A stretch of DNA of 64,000 nt from assembly GCF_003987395.1 (NCBI RefSeq), contig NZ_PIPT01000010.1, positions 1 through 64,000 of the forward strand, read 5' to 3'. The notes under the pieces were generated by a model that saw only the letters and a list, made by a program, of their open reading frames with translations, was not told the DNA's origin and made no database searches. This document shows, piece after piece, positions 39,356 to 48,064 of the stretch. The DNA is from Pseudidiomarina aquimaris. Lineage in GTDB: Bacteria; Pseudomonadota; Gammaproteobacteria; Enterobacterales; Alteromonadaceae. Each line of letters opens with the position of its first letter. The stretch's first letter is position 1. Position numbers and translations under genes: made by a program.

Positions 39356-40470
39356 GTCAACTACATAGTGCGGCTGAAATTATTGAAGATATTCGCCAAG
39401 GCAAAATGGTCATCCTGATGGATGACGAAGACCGCGAGAATGAGGGCGACCTGATTATTGCGGCCGATTGCATCACGCCTGAAGCGATTAACTTTATGGC
39501 CCGTTATGGTCGCGGCTTGATTTGTTTAACCTTGACCGAAGAACGCTGCGCGCAACTCCGCTTACCATTAATGGTAAATCAAAATAATGCGCCTTATGCC
39601 ACCAACTTCACTGTTTCGATTGAAGCGGCCGAAGGTGTGACCACCGGTATCTCTGCGGCGGATCGCGCGCGTACCGTGCAAGCTGCCGTTGCCAAAGACG
39701 CAAAACCTGATGACTTAGTGATGCCAGGCCATATCTTCCCGTTGAAAGCGAAAGAGGGCGGTGTTCTTAACCGTGCAGGCCATACCGAAGCAGGTTGTGA
39801 CTTGGCCCGCCTAGCGGGCTTTGAACCGGCGGCGGTGATTGTCGAAGTGTTGAATGAAGATGGTACGATGGCCCGTCGCCCGGATTTAGAAAAATTCGCT
39901 GCGGAGCACGATTTAAAAATCGGTACGATTGCCGACCTCATTGAATATCGCTCGATGACTGAAAAAACCGTCGAACGTAAAGCACAGTGCAGTTTGCCGA
40001 CGCGTTATGGTGAATTCGAACTGATCACCTTCCAAGATACCATTGATAAGCAGGTTCACTACGCACTTATTAACGGCGAAATTAAAGAAGATGAAGCAGT
40101 GAACGTACGCGTGCACTTGCAGGATACTTTCAATGATTTGTTCTCCACGGACCGAGCAAGCCAACGCAGTTGGCCTTTGGGTCATGCCATGGAATACATT
40201 GGGAGTCATGGTGGTGTGTTGGTCGTGATTGGACGCACGCAAACCACGGCCGATATTCTTGAGCAAGTGCAAAGCTTCGCTGCCGAAGATCGCGGTGAGA
40301 AAAAGCCAAGTGCCGCAGCATCAAACGCATCACGCAATGTGGGCATTGGCTCGCAAATTTTGGCAGATCTAGGTGTGCATAAGATGCACTTGATGAGTTC
40401 ACCGAAACGTTATTCGGCGTTATCGGGCTTCGGTTTGGAAGTTATCGACTTTATCGAAGACAACGACTGA
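39352..40470 (+). CDS. ribB: 3,4-dihydroxy-2-butanone-4-phosphate synthase with a degenerate GTP-cyclohydrolase II domain (RibBX type)
   Basis: The N-terminal domain (about 1-205) is a complete DHBP synthase: [36 protein letters not shown]. It makes the four-carbon precursor of riboflavin. The C-terminal domain (about 210-372) is built like GTP cyclohydrolase II, but the zinc-binding CxxxxxxxxxxCxC segment is replaced by [20 protein letters not shown], with no cysteine. It therefore cannot be a normal cyclohydrolase and resembles the RibBX class. A separate ribA must exist elsewhere. The start is GTG 39352, overlapping ribD. Its 3' end overlaps the convergent panE by 61 bases. Confidence 0.9.
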   Translation: MSQLHSAAEIIEDIRQGKMVILMDDEDRENEGDLIIAADCITPEAINFMARYGRGLICLTLTEERCAQLRLPLMVNQNNAPYATNFTVSIEAAEGVTTGISAADRARTVQAAVAKDAKPDDLVMPGHIFPLKAKEGGVLNRAGHTEAGCDLARLAGFEPAAVIVEVLNEDGTMARRPDLEKFAAEHDLKIGTIADLIEYRSMTEKTVERKAQCSLPTRYGEFELITFQDTIDKQVHYALINGEIKEDEAVNVRVHLQDTFNDLFSTDRASQRSWPLGHAMEYIGSHGGVLVVIGRTQTTADILEQVQSFAAEDRGEKKPSAAASNASRNVGIGSQILADLGVHKMHLMSSPKRYSALSGFGLEVIDFIEDND

Positions 40471-41315
40471 ACCTGTTCGCACAAGCGCTCGTTAGCGGGC
40501 GCTGACCATCCTGCTGCGGTGCTCGCCGCAGCGACAAAACCATTTAGATAATCAATTTCTAATGGCCGCTGGTGCAGATAATCCTGCAGCATGGACGAGC
40601 GGTTGAGAGCGGTCTGCTTGACGACCTGCTGTGCTTGCTGAAGTAAATCATCAGGGTTTAATTCGACGCCGTGATGCGCCGCAAGTCGCGTGATTTCTTG
40701 CGCAACATCTTGCCACTCTTGTTGTGTTACGAGATGTGCGAGTTCGCCATTACAACATTCATGAATCACAGTGTAGGGATTGATCAGGCAATTAATTGCG
40801 AGTTTTTGCCAGCGGCGCTGGCGGATATCGGCCTGCCAATGGAGTGGCGGAAGGGCTTGCTCCAAGTCAGCAAAAAAATCGGGCTTCGCCGTTTGTCCGT
40901 GCAGACTGCCTAGCCAGCTTTGCCCTTGGCCACCATGAATGACTTCGTTTCCCTCGCGGTAGGCACCGTGAGTGGTCACCCAGTGCCAATCGTTGGGCCG
41001 CAGTAACTCCGCTTCGTTAGTGAGTATGCCGTTGTAGCTCAATATCAGCGTTGATTTGTGGAATACCGCTTGCGCCTGAAACTCAGCAAGGAGTGGAGCG
41101 ACCTGGTAGGCCTTAACAGCCGCAAAAATAATGCTTGGCTGCTGAATTTCTTGGACGGCGTCAAATGACCACGTATGGTCAGCAAAGCGAATGTCGCAGG
41201 AGCCGGCGTGGCGCAGCTTTAGGGTGACGCGCTGCTGTTGTTTGGCAAGGTGCACAGCCATAAGACTACCGAGCGCACCTTGCCCAACCACGCACCACTG
41301 CCGCTTAGTTGTCAC
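40410..41315 (-). CDS. panE: 2-dehydropantoate 2-reductase family protein
   Basis: PanE reduces ketopantoate to pantoate with NADPH in pantothenate/CoA synthesis. The 301-residue protein has the N-terminal Rossmann motif GQGALGS (about 12-18), the conserved lysine in AAVKAYQV and the C-terminal helical domain with [12 protein letters not shown]. The last 20 or so residues lie in the overlap with the convergent ribB gene and look like a low-complexity extension ([14 protein letters not shown]). The N-terminus overlaps ampG by 11 bases. Some family members have other ketoacid substrates. Confidence 0.85.
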   Translation of the reverse strand: MTTKRQWCVVGQGALGSLMAVHLAKQQQRVTLKLRHAGSCDIRFADHTWSFDAVQEIQQPSIIFAAVKAYQVAPLLAEFQAQAVFHKSTLILSYNGILTNEAELLRPNDWHWVTTHGAYREGNEVIHGGQGQSWLGSLHGQTAKPDFFADLEQALPPLHWQADIRQRRWQKLAINCLINPYTVIHECCNGELAHLVTQQEWQDVAQEITRLAAHHGVELNPDDLLQQAQQVVKQTALNRSSMLQDYLHQRPLEIDYLNGFVAAASTAAGWSAPANERLCEQVQSLSSIKSITSKPKPDNAE

Positions 41316-42654
41316 GTGCCATCTCCGTGTCGGCTGCAGGTGCCTGAATACGGTGCAAGGCCTTACGCAACACGACCAGCAGCAACAAGCCTGGGGTGAC
41401 CATGACGGCAGTCAGGATAAAGAACAGTGACCAATCGCCATTCAGCCAATCGACGACAAAGCCACTGTAGGACGACAGCAACGTCCGCCCGAGATTGCCA
41501 AGCGACGCCAACAAGGCATACTGGGTTGCGGTAAAAGCACGGTTGCAAAGCAGGCTAATAAACGCCACAAAGGCAACTGTTGACCAAGCACCGGTGAAGC
41601 CATCAATGATCACTGCAGCTAGAAGCAAGTTGGTGTCCGGGCCAACCACCGCAATCCATGCAAACATTAGGTTACTCGCGGCCATTGCGATACCACCAAT
41701 AAACAGACCGCGCATGGTCCCGAGGCGCACATTGACCATACTACCGATGATGGCGAAGACAATGGTGACCCACCAGGTGACCATTTTCGAATACACGGCA
41801 ATGTCGTCGTTAGTAAAGCCTACTTCTTTGTAGAAAACGATACTCATGCGACCCAAAAACGCTTCGCCAATCTTGAATAAGAAAATGAAACTCAAGATGG
41901 CCACAGCTAAGCGCCACCCGGCGCGTTTAAAAAACTCTGCTATCGGATCGACGAGGGTGGTGCGGAACCAATCTTGCCAACGCGTGAAGGGCTTGAGTTG
42001 GGCACGGTACCGCTTCGATTCGCGTACCGCTAAAACAATGATAAGTTGCACCGCAAGCACACCCGCCATGACTTTATAGGCGGCCTGCCAATCCCAGGTT
42101 GCGCCATCCACTAAGAAAAATGGCAATGCCCCTAAACCGCTGTAGCCCGTCCACCAGCCGGCAGTTGCCATGGCGGCACCGGCGGATTGTAAATGGCTCT
42201 CATCTTGGCTAAAGGTTTCGATACGGAAAGCGTCGATGGCGATGTCTTGGGTTGCCGAAGCGATGGCGATGACGAGCGCGCCGAGTGCGACCCAAAAGGC
42301 ATGCTCGGCAAGGTTGATACCGCTTAAGCCAAGAGTGCCAGCCATCAGCACTACCAAGCATAACGCCAGCCAGCTTCGCCGTTGACCAAGCCAGGTTTGC
42401 AGTAACGGCAATTTGACGCGGTCCACCAGCGGTGACCAAAGGGCGTTGACCGAGTAGGCGACGAATACCATGCCAAACAGACCAATTTCGCTGCGTGACA
42501 CTCCAGCTTCTTGCAACCAGGCTGATAACATTGAACCGATGAGTACCCACGGAAAGCCACTCATGATGCCAAACAGGAAAATTACCCAAATGCGTGGCTC
42601 TAGGTAGACGCGGAAGTCCTTGTACCAAGATTGTTGTGCGTTATCAGCACTCAT
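41305..42654 (-). CDS. ampG: AmpG-type muropeptide permease (MFS)
   Basis: AmpG imports anhydro-muropeptides released during cell-wall turnover and so feeds cell-wall recycling and, where present, AmpC induction. The 449-residue product has about 12 predicted helices. The AmpG N-terminus is seen in FLFGIMSGFPWVLIGSMLSAWL and VDRVKLPLL, with TQDIAIDAFRIE in helix 4-5. It is about 40 residues shorter than E. coli AmpG. It overlaps panE downstream and the cyclophilin gene upstream by a few bases, so the three are co-transcribed. Confidence 0.9.
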   Translation of the reverse strand: MSADNAQQSWYKDFRVYLEPRIWVIFLFGIMSGFPWVLIGSMLSAWLQEAGVSRSEIGLFGMVFVAYSVNALWSPLVDRVKLPLLQTWLGQRRSWLALCLVVLMAGTLGLSGINLAEHAFWVALGALVIAIASATQDIAIDAFRIETFSQDESHLQSAGAAMATAGWWTGYSGLGALPFFLVDGATWDWQAAYKVMAGVLAVQLIIVLAVRESKRYRAQLKPFTRWQDWFRTTLVDPIAEFFKRAGWRLAVAILSFIFLFKIGEAFLGRMSIVFYKEVGFTNDDIAVYSKMVTWWVTIVFAIIGSMVNVRLGTMRGLFIGGIAMAASNLMFAWIAVVGPDTNLLLAAVIIDGFTGAWSTVAFVAFISLLCNRAFTATQYALLASLGNLGRTLLSSYSGFVVDWLNGDWSLFFILTAVMVTPGLLLLVVLRKALHRIQAPAADTEMARDN

Positions 42655-43244
42655 TGTTGTGGTAATACTTCAGCGCGGATAAGCATCGGTGGCTCTTCAG
42701 GGAAGTCACGCCAGCCGGTTTCGGCATGAAATGGCATGGACTTCACTTCTGCCAGTTTATCGAGTACCTCATAGCCCTCAGCAATGGTACCGAATACCGC
42801 GTAGCCCCAACCATCCTCAGGGTCGAGTGAGGGATTGTCGGCAACATTGAAAAAGAATTGACGTGTTGCCGTGTGTGGATCATTTTCGCGGGCCATGGCA
42901 ATGCTAGCGTATTTGTTCTTTAAGCCGTTGCCTGATTCGTTGGGAATGGGCGCGCCGGCTTTTTTCGCCACGAGCTCTTCGTCATAGCCGCCGCCTTGCA
43001 CCACAAAACCCGGCACGATGCGATGGAAAATAGTGCCGTTGTAGCTGCCGATATCGACATACTTTAGGAAATTCTCAACGGTTAAAGGGGCGCGGTGACG
43101 ATTAAGCTCAACAATAATGTCGCCATGACTGGTTACCAGTTTAACGCGTGGAAATGGGTTGTCGGGCTGCACATCGGCGTGTGCGCTAGTGCTGAATGTG
43201 AAACTCGCCAACACCAGCAGCAAAGAGCTGAACAACGCTTTCAT
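42651..43244 (-). CDS. Secreted cyclophilin-type peptidyl-prolyl isomerase
   Basis: The 197-residue product has a signal peptide (residues 1-23, ending TSAHAD) and a cyclophilin domain: FHRIVPGFVVQGGGY, ATRQFFFNVADN and GYAVFGTIAEGYEVLD. The catalytic arginine lies in FHRI. It speeds prolyl bond isomerisation in the periplasm, like PpiA. It lies directly upstream of ampG with a 4-base overlap, which is unusual but is probably only operon packing. Confidence 0.9.
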   Translation of the reverse strand: MKALFSSLLLVLASFTFSTSAHADVQPDNPFPRVKLVTSHGDIIVELNRHRAPLTVENFLKYVDIGSYNGTIFHRIVPGFVVQGGGYDEELVAKKAGAPIPNESGNGLKNKYASIAMARENDPHTATRQFFFNVADNPSLDPEDGWGYAVFGTIAEGYEVLDKLAEVKSMPFHAETGWRDFPEEPPMLIRAEVLPQQ

Positions 43245-43266
43245 AATTCACCTTACTGTTTTTGAG

Positions 43267-44421
43267 TTAGTTCAAGCAGCTGTAGACCACGAATTTAGCG
43301 TTACTGGCTACTTGATTGACTTGTTTAAAGAGGCGTTTTAAAGGGTGATAATACGGTAGATGGCGGTTCGCTACCAGTCGCATTTCGCCGCCTTTACGCA
43401 ATACCCGTTTGGCATCACGAAACATCTGCCGAGCGATATGTTCGGTAATGGCGTGTTCTTGGTGAAACGGTGGATTACACAGGACGAGGTCAACGCTAGC
43501 ACTGGCAAACTGGCTTAAGCAATCATCCACACGCGTTTGGTATTGCTCTTTAACGCCAAGATTTAGTTCGATGTTCGAGGCGCATGAAGCGACCGCTAAA
43601 TGGGACTCATCAACCCAAGTGATAGCGCTCGATGGCGACCGCTTGGCATAGACCAGCCCAAGTACGCCATTGCCACAGCCAAGATCGATAACTTCTTGCG
43701 CGCCCGCTGCGGGCAAATGTTCTAGGAGTAAACGTGCGCCAATATCAAGTTGATTACGTGCGAATACTCCGACGTGGTGTTGCAGGGTAAGCCCATGTTC
43801 GGCAAGTTGCCATTCGCTCATATATTTCTCAGGCACGAACGGTACATGGCGAATACGAGCCTTCAGTACTCGACACTTGCGTTGAATTAACGAAATGTCG
43901 ACGTCTTCGCAATAGCGGGAAAAGAGTTCACGAACCGCAGGGGTAAAAAGCTTGCTCTTGGCCGCCGCAACGATAGGAGTTCCGGGGTTAAGCTCACCGC
44001 TTAACTTGGCTAGTTGATACTCCAATAAACTTTGACTCTTGGGCAGCTTGAGCCACACACTGTCAATGTTTGCTGAAAGTGGCGCAAGCGGACTTATTTG
44101 CTTTAATGCAGAGTCCAATTGATTTAACTTTAGATTGGCAAGTTGGCCTTGTTGGCTCACAAACGAATCGTTCATGGTGGTGACCTGGCAGTGCGCAAAG
44201 GGCATTAACAACGCGCCCCATTGATCATTGAGCACTAATGGCTGATAGGAACTCGCAACCGCAGCTGCCTGTTCGGCGATAGCAATGTGCAGGAGCTCAT
44301 CGGCGGCATCCCACGCTTGCAGTGGATCGTTGGTACGTTGAGGAAAACGCCGTAACTGCCAGCGCCCAGCTGGGCTCATAAGTAACGTCGGGGCACTGGT
44401 AGGGGTTGTTGAATTAGCCAT
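43267..44421 (-). CDS. rlmG: 23S rRNA (guanine-N2)-methyltransferase RlmG
   Basis: RlmG methylates G1835 of 23S rRNA. The 384-residue protein has a duplicated methyltransferase plan: a degenerate N-terminal half and a C-terminal catalytic half with SAM-binding IDLGCGNGVLGL and the NPPFHQEHAITEHIA motif. The N-terminal VPEKYMSEWQLAEHGL segment helps separate RlmG from RsmC. Length is close to E. coli RlmG (378). It is divergent from the FabH-like gene across 73 bases. Confidence 0.88.
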   Translation of the reverse strand: MANSTTPTSAPTLLMSPAGRWQLRRFPQRTNDPLQAWDAADELLHIAIAEQAAAVASSYQPLVLNDQWGALLMPFAHCQVTTMNDSFVSQQGQLANLKLNQLDSALKQISPLAPLSANIDSVWLKLPKSQSLLEYQLAKLSGELNPGTPIVAAAKSKLFTPAVRELFSRYCEDVDISLIQRKCRVLKARIRHVPFVPEKYMSEWQLAEHGLTLQHHVGVFARNQLDIGARLLLEHLPAAGAQEVIDLGCGNGVLGLVYAKRSPSSAITWVDESHLAVASCASNIELNLGVKEQYQTRVDDCLSQFASASVDLVLCNPPFHQEHAITEHIARQMFRDAKRVLRKGGEMRLVANRHLPYYHPLKRLFKQVNQVASNAKFVVYSCLN

Positions 44422-44494
44422 TGGTCGGACATTTCTCTTGTTAACATTCGTGCTATGATAGCGAAAAACGTGCAGTGACTATAGGTTTTAAACA

Positions 44495-45586
44495 GTGAAA
44501 AAATACGCAGAAATTACAGGTTGGGGTAAATGTTTGCCGCCTGCCGTTATGACCAACGAAGACTTGGCAACCTTTTTAGACACCTCGGATGAATGGATTC
44601 GTACCCGCACGGGTATCGAAGAACGCCGTGTGAGTGCGGTCGGTACGTCAAAGCTCGCAACTGTAGCTGGCCGCAACGCCTTGGCGGCAGCTGGACTCGA
44701 TGCCAATGATCTTGATCTAATTTTGGTTGGCACCTGCACACCTGACGAAATTATTCCCAATGTCGCGTCGGCAGTACAACGGGACCTTGGCGCCAAGTAT
44801 GCTGCTGCTTTTGACTTAAACGCAGCCTGTAGCAGCTTTCTTTACGGTATGCACTACGCGACTCAAGCAATCAAAACCGGTGTGCACAAAAAGGTGCTGA
44901 TTATTGGCGCCGAACGCTTAACGCGAATTCTCGATTGGACCAAACGCGAAAGTGCCGTACTGTTTGGTGACGGCGCGGGGGCGATGGTACTGGAAGCGTC
45001 GGACGAAGAGTGTGGTTTGCTTGCTTCGCATGTGACCTGTGACGCGGATGCTCGCGACGTTCTCGCACTTGAATTTGGTATGAGTTTCGACCGTTTTGGC
45101 TTTGACGGCATTATGCCGTTCAATTTCGTTGGCCAAGAAATTTTTAAACGCGCCGTGAAAGGCATGAACTTGGCTGTCGAGAAAGTGTTTGCGGAAACAG
45201 GCCTCACTACTGCCGATATCGACTCGTTGATTCCGCACCAAGCTAATAAGCGTCTGATCGACTATCTAGCGAAGATGTGTAAAGTGCCGGAAGAAAAGAC
45301 CGTAATCAATATTCAGAAGTATGGCAACACCTCTTCGGCAACGTTGCCCATTGCGTTCTGTGAAGCAGTGGAGCAGGGGATTGTTAAGCCCGGTGATACC
45401 ATAGTTTCAGCAGTTTTCGGTGGCGGACTCACCTGTGGTGCCGGAATTATTAAATGGGGCCAGCGCGTGACGCCATTGCAACCGAATGACGAGCAACTCC
45501 CAAGTGATGGTCAGACTGCACTTGATCTGATTTTACCTATGCACCAGAAAACCAAAGCAGCCTGGGAGCGCCGCGAACATGAGTGA
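44495..45586 (+). CDS. Beta-ketoacyl-ACP synthase III-like protein
   Basis: The 363-residue thiolase-fold enzyme has the FabH-type triad: C112 (NAACSSF), H248 (PHQANKR) and N278 (YGNTSSA). It joins an acyl-CoA starter to malonyl-ACP or a similar extender. It is about 45 residues longer than FabH, with a polar C-terminal tail (PLQPNDEQLPSDG and TKAAWERREHE). It lies outside the fab cluster and overlaps an enoyl-CoA hydratase gene by 8 bases, suggesting a specialised acyl pathway rather than the main one. It starts at GTG 44495. Confidence 0.82.
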   Translation: MKKYAEITGWGKCLPPAVMTNEDLATFLDTSDEWIRTRTGIEERRVSAVGTSKLATVAGRNALAAAGLDANDLDLILVGTCTPDEIIPNVASAVQRDLGAKYAAAFDLNAACSSFLYGMHYATQAIKTGVHKKVLIIGAERLTRILDWTKRESAVLFGDGAGAMVLEASDEECGLLASHVTCDADARDVLALEFGMSFDRFGFDGIMPFNFVGQEIFKRAVKGMNLAVEKVFAETGLTTADIDSLIPHQANKRLIDYLAKMCKVPEEKTVINIQKYGNTSSATLPIAFCEAVEQGIVKPGDTIVSAVFGGGLTCGAGIIKWGQRVTPLQPNDEQLPSDGQTALDLILPMHQKTKAAWERREHE

Positions 45587-46325
45587 GCACATTTTAGTTG
45601 AACAGCGTGATGGTATCGTTTGGATCACTTTGAACCGACCTGAGAAAAAGAATGCGCTTACGCAACAGATGTACCTCGACTTGAGTGCTGCACTCGAACG
45701 TGCCGAGCGTGATAGCAGTGTCGCTGCAGTTGTGTTTCAAGGGGCTGGTGGCAATTTTTCTGCGGGTAATGACTTGCATGACTTTTTAGCTGCGGACGAG
45801 CTTGATGAAAACTCACCGCCGTTTGAGTTCCTGTTTACCCTGAGCCGCCTGAGTGTTCCAGTCATCGCCAGCGTTGAGGGTGTAGCCATCGGCATCGGCA
45901 CTACCATCCTACTGCATTGTGATTTAGTACTCGCCAGTGACAACGCACAATTTGCACTGCCGTTTATTCATTTGGGCCTCGTCCCTGAAGCCGCTTCAAG
46001 TCAGTTATTGCCGCTACTTTGTGGTCACTTACGGGCCGCAGAGTTGCTACTTTTAGGCGATACTATTGATGCGACCACAGCGCTTACCTATGGCTTGCTC
46101 AATAAAGTCGTTGCTCAAGATCAGTTGGCCGCAACAACCTCGGCGCTAGCGGATCAGTTCGCACAAAAACCGGTAAGCGGGCTACGGGCAACCAAAAACC
46201 TGTTAAAGCAACCCACGGAAGCCGTTGCCGACCGGATCTCGCGTGAAGCCAAGGTATTTATCAAGGCGTTGCACTCTGATGCAGCACGTGAAGCTATTGC
46301 GCAACGTTTGCACAAAAAGAAATAA
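45579..46325 (+). CDS. Enoyl-CoA hydratase/isomerase family protein
   Basis: The 248-residue crotonase-fold protein has NRPEKKNAL near the N-terminus, the oxyanion-hole GGNFSAGNDLHDF and the active-site GLVPEAASS. The single glutamate in VPEAASS is typical of the isomerase-like (PaaG/ECI) branch, so it may shift double bonds rather than hydrate. It overlaps the ketoacyl synthase gene upstream by 8 bases; the two probably act in one acyl-CoA pathway. Confidence 0.85.
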   Translation: MSEHILVEQRDGIVWITLNRPEKKNALTQQMYLDLSAALERAERDSSVAAVVFQGAGGNFSAGNDLHDFLAADELDENSPPFEFLFTLSRLSVPVIASVEGVAIGIGTTILLHCDLVLASDNAQFALPFIHLGLVPEAASSQLLPLLCGHLRAAELLLLGDTIDATTALTYGLLNKVVAQDQLAATTSALADQFAQKPVSGLRATKNLLKQPTEAVADRISREAKVFIKALHSDAAREAIAQRLHKKK

Positions 46326-46369
46326 TTTCCGCAAAACGGTTGTTTTCTAAGCAAGCGCACCCACTTTAC

Positions 46370-46398
46370 TTGCGAGGCGCATGAGGATAGTGGATAAT
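46370..46398 (+). promoter_or_regulatory. Candidate promoter of the SRP RNA gene
   Basis: TTGCGA (46370-46375) and GATAAT (46393-46398) are separated by 17 bases. The -10 is followed by the GC-rich GCGCGCC, a discriminator of the kind seen in stringently controlled stable-RNA promoters. The expected start is near 46405, a few bases before the mature RNA. Confidence 0.6.
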
Positions 46399-46410
46399 GC
46401 GCGCCGTTAT

Positions 46411-46524
46411 GGTGGCCCTGTTGGTCCCCCCGCAACACGAACTGGCGAACCCGGTCAGGCCCGGAAGGGAGCAGCCGTAGTCAGGGATGTGGGTGCCGGG
46501 GTGTGGCTGGCAGGGCCGCCACCC
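46411..46524 (+). ncRNA. ffs: 4.5S (signal recognition particle) RNA
   Basis: This is the small bacterial SRP RNA, which pairs with Ffh to target membrane proteins. The two ends GGTGGCCCTG and CAGGGCCGCCACC close one long hairpin. The conserved apical core reads GGTCAGGCCCGGAAGGGAGCAGCC, with the GGAA tetraloop and the Ffh-binding asymmetric loop. Size (about 114 nt) and sequence closely match E. coli ffs. Ends are set by the stem; RNase P processing is expected at the 5' end. Confidence 0.95.
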
Positions 46525-46542
46525 TTCCTAAAAGCGAAGAGC

Positions 46543-46630
46543 GATGTTTGCTATTTGCTATTCGATGTTTGTTGAAAGCTTAAAAGCAAATGCGTTGTTT
46601 GCTATTTGCTGTTCGTTGTTTGTTGAAAGC
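46543..46630 (+). repeat. Two 37-base direct repeats of TTTGCTATTTGCT type
   Basis: Two copies (46543-46579 and 46594-46630) differ at only four positions and share GTTTGCTATTTGCT, GTTTGTTGAAAGC. They lie between ffs and kynA. Inside each copy short GTTTGCT/ATTTGCT/TTCG units repeat, so the array seems to grow by slippage. Confidence 0.85.
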
Positions 46631-46658
46631 CAAGACTAGATCGTTTTTAATCACCATC

Positions 46659-46686
46659 GAACAGCGAACAGCGAACAGCGAACAGC
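46659..46686 (+). repeat. Four tandem GAACAGC heptamers
   Basis: Four perfect copies of GAACAGC run up to the kynA ribosome binding site (GAAGGGAACC). They are the inverse complement of the GCTGTTC units in the 46543-46630 repeats, so the transcript could fold into a hairpin just before the kynA start. Confidence 0.9.
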
Positions 46687-46696
46687 GAAGGGAACC

Positions 46697-47812
46697 ATGC
46701 CTAAGAATAAAGATGCTGTGTATTACAGCGACTATCTCAAACTCGATACCTTACTTGCCGCACAACAGCCGCACAGCCCAAAATACGGCGCCGAAGCACA
46801 CGATGAAATGCTTTTTATCATTGTGCATCAAGTTTATGAATTGTGGTTCAAGCAAGTACTGCACGAGCTGCGTGCGATTCATGCCGATTTCAGCAAACCG
46901 CAGCTAGACGATAAAGCACTCTATCTGGTTGCGCATCGTTTGCGCCGAGTCCTTACCATTCAGGATTTGATGAATGATCAAGTGGCCGTTATTGAGACCA
47001 TGACGCCGCAGGAGTTTCTCGAGTTTCGTGACTACTTGGTGCCAGCATCGGGATTCCAAAGTATTCAATTTAAAGAGCTTGAAATTCGCTTAGGCCTTAC
47101 GCGAAAAACGCGTATTGCTTTTGATCAGCAGTCGTTTTACAACCGCCTCAATGACCACGATCGCAGCTATCTAGAAGAGCTTGAGCAACAACCAACCTTG
47201 TTTGATTGCGTGGATGCTTGGTTGGCACGTATGCCATTTCTTGAATTCAAAGATTTTAAGTTTTGGGATATGTATCAGAAGGCGGTGAATGAGGCACTGG
47301 ACCATGATGAAGCGATCATTCGTGAGAATGCGGTCGATGACGATCAACTTGCTACCGAGCTCAAAGGTATTCAAGCAAACCGTGATAATTTTGCGGCCTT
47401 ATTTGATAACGATCGTTATAAAGTGTTGCAAGAAAACGATGCAGTCCGTTTGTCGCAGCGTGCCATGTTGAGTGCATTATTCATTACACAGTACCGCGAA
47501 GAACCAGCGTTTAATCTAGCGTGGCAGGTGATTACGTCACTCGCTGAAGTCGATGAGAAATTGACGATTTGGCGTTATAAACACGCAATGATGGTGCAGC
47601 GTATGCTAGGTACGAAGATTGGTACCGGGGGGAGTTCCGGGCACGATTATTTGCGTCGTACAACCGAGCAAAATAGGGTATTTAAAGACTTCTTTGCGAT
47701 GTCGACCTATCTGTTACCGAAAAGTGCATTGCCGATACTTCCAGAGCGGGTAAGGGAGGCTTTAGGCTTTTCGTCTTTATCGGCGCTGGAAAAAGGTCAC
47801 GGCGCGACTTAG
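46697..47812 (+). CDS. kynA: Tryptophan 2,3-dioxygenase
   Basis: This haem enzyme opens the indole ring of tryptophan to N-formylkynurenine, the first step of the kynurenine pathway. The 371-residue protein has the family blocks HDEMLFIIVHQVYELWFKQ, FRDYLVPASGFQS and GTGGSSGHDYL, with the haem-ligating histidine in RYKHAMMVQRM. No kynurenine formamidase or kynureninase gene is nearby. Its 3' end overlaps the convergent PriC-like gene by 36 bases. The leader consists of the heptamer repeats described separately. Confidence 0.95.
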   Translation: MPKNKDAVYYSDYLKLDTLLAAQQPHSPKYGAEAHDEMLFIIVHQVYELWFKQVLHELRAIHADFSKPQLDDKALYLVAHRLRRVLTIQDLMNDQVAVIETMTPQEFLEFRDYLVPASGFQSIQFKELEIRLGLTRKTRIAFDQQSFYNRLNDHDRSYLEELEQQPTLFDCVDAWLARMPFLEFKDFKFWDMYQKAVNEALDHDEAIIRENAVDDDQLATELKGIQANRDNFAALFDNDRYKVLQENDAVRLSQRAMLSALFITQYREEPAFNLAWQVITSLAEVDEKLTIWRYKHAMMVQRMLGTKIGTGGSSGHDYLRRTTEQNRVFKDFFAMSTYLLPKSALPILPERVREALGFSSLSALEKGHGAT

Positions 47813-48064
47813 TGCCAGCATTTGTTGCTCGATACGTAACGCCAGCCACTCTTGCTGTGCGTTACCTTGTCCTCGTTCAAGCTGGCGTAGATTGTATGCC
47901 AGCTCATCACAATACTGCTCTGGCGCGCTGTGGGTTGTCTTAAACAGCTGCCCATCGAACCAGTCCTGAAACTGTTCCTCGCTCACGTTTAATCTTTCTA
48001 TTTGTTGCCGAAGTTGCTCGATTTGCTGTTCAAGCTTTTGGAATACAGTCGGTTCTTTTGCCAT
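47777..48064 (-). CDS. Short PriC-like primosomal replication protein
   Basis: The 95-residue product is an acidic, helical protein with coiled-coil N-terminus (KLEQQIEQLRQQIERL) and a C-terminal half with FDGQLFKTTHSAPEQY and LRIEQQMLALSRAVTF. This pattern resembles the PriC family, which helps load DnaB at stalled forks, but E. coli PriC has about 175 residues, so much of the N-terminal domain is missing or shorter. Assignment is tentative. The 3' end overlaps kynA by 36 bases. Confidence 0.55.
   Translation of the reverse strand: MAKEPTVFQKLEQQIEQLRQQIERLNVSEEQFQDWFDGQLFKTTHSAPEQYCDELAYNLRQLERGQGNAQQEWLALRIEQQMLALSRAVTFFQRR

Noticed and set aside
46543-46686. CRISPR array between ffs and kynA
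   Set aside because: Only two 37-base copies and four adjacent heptamers are present; there are no regular spacers and no cas genes.
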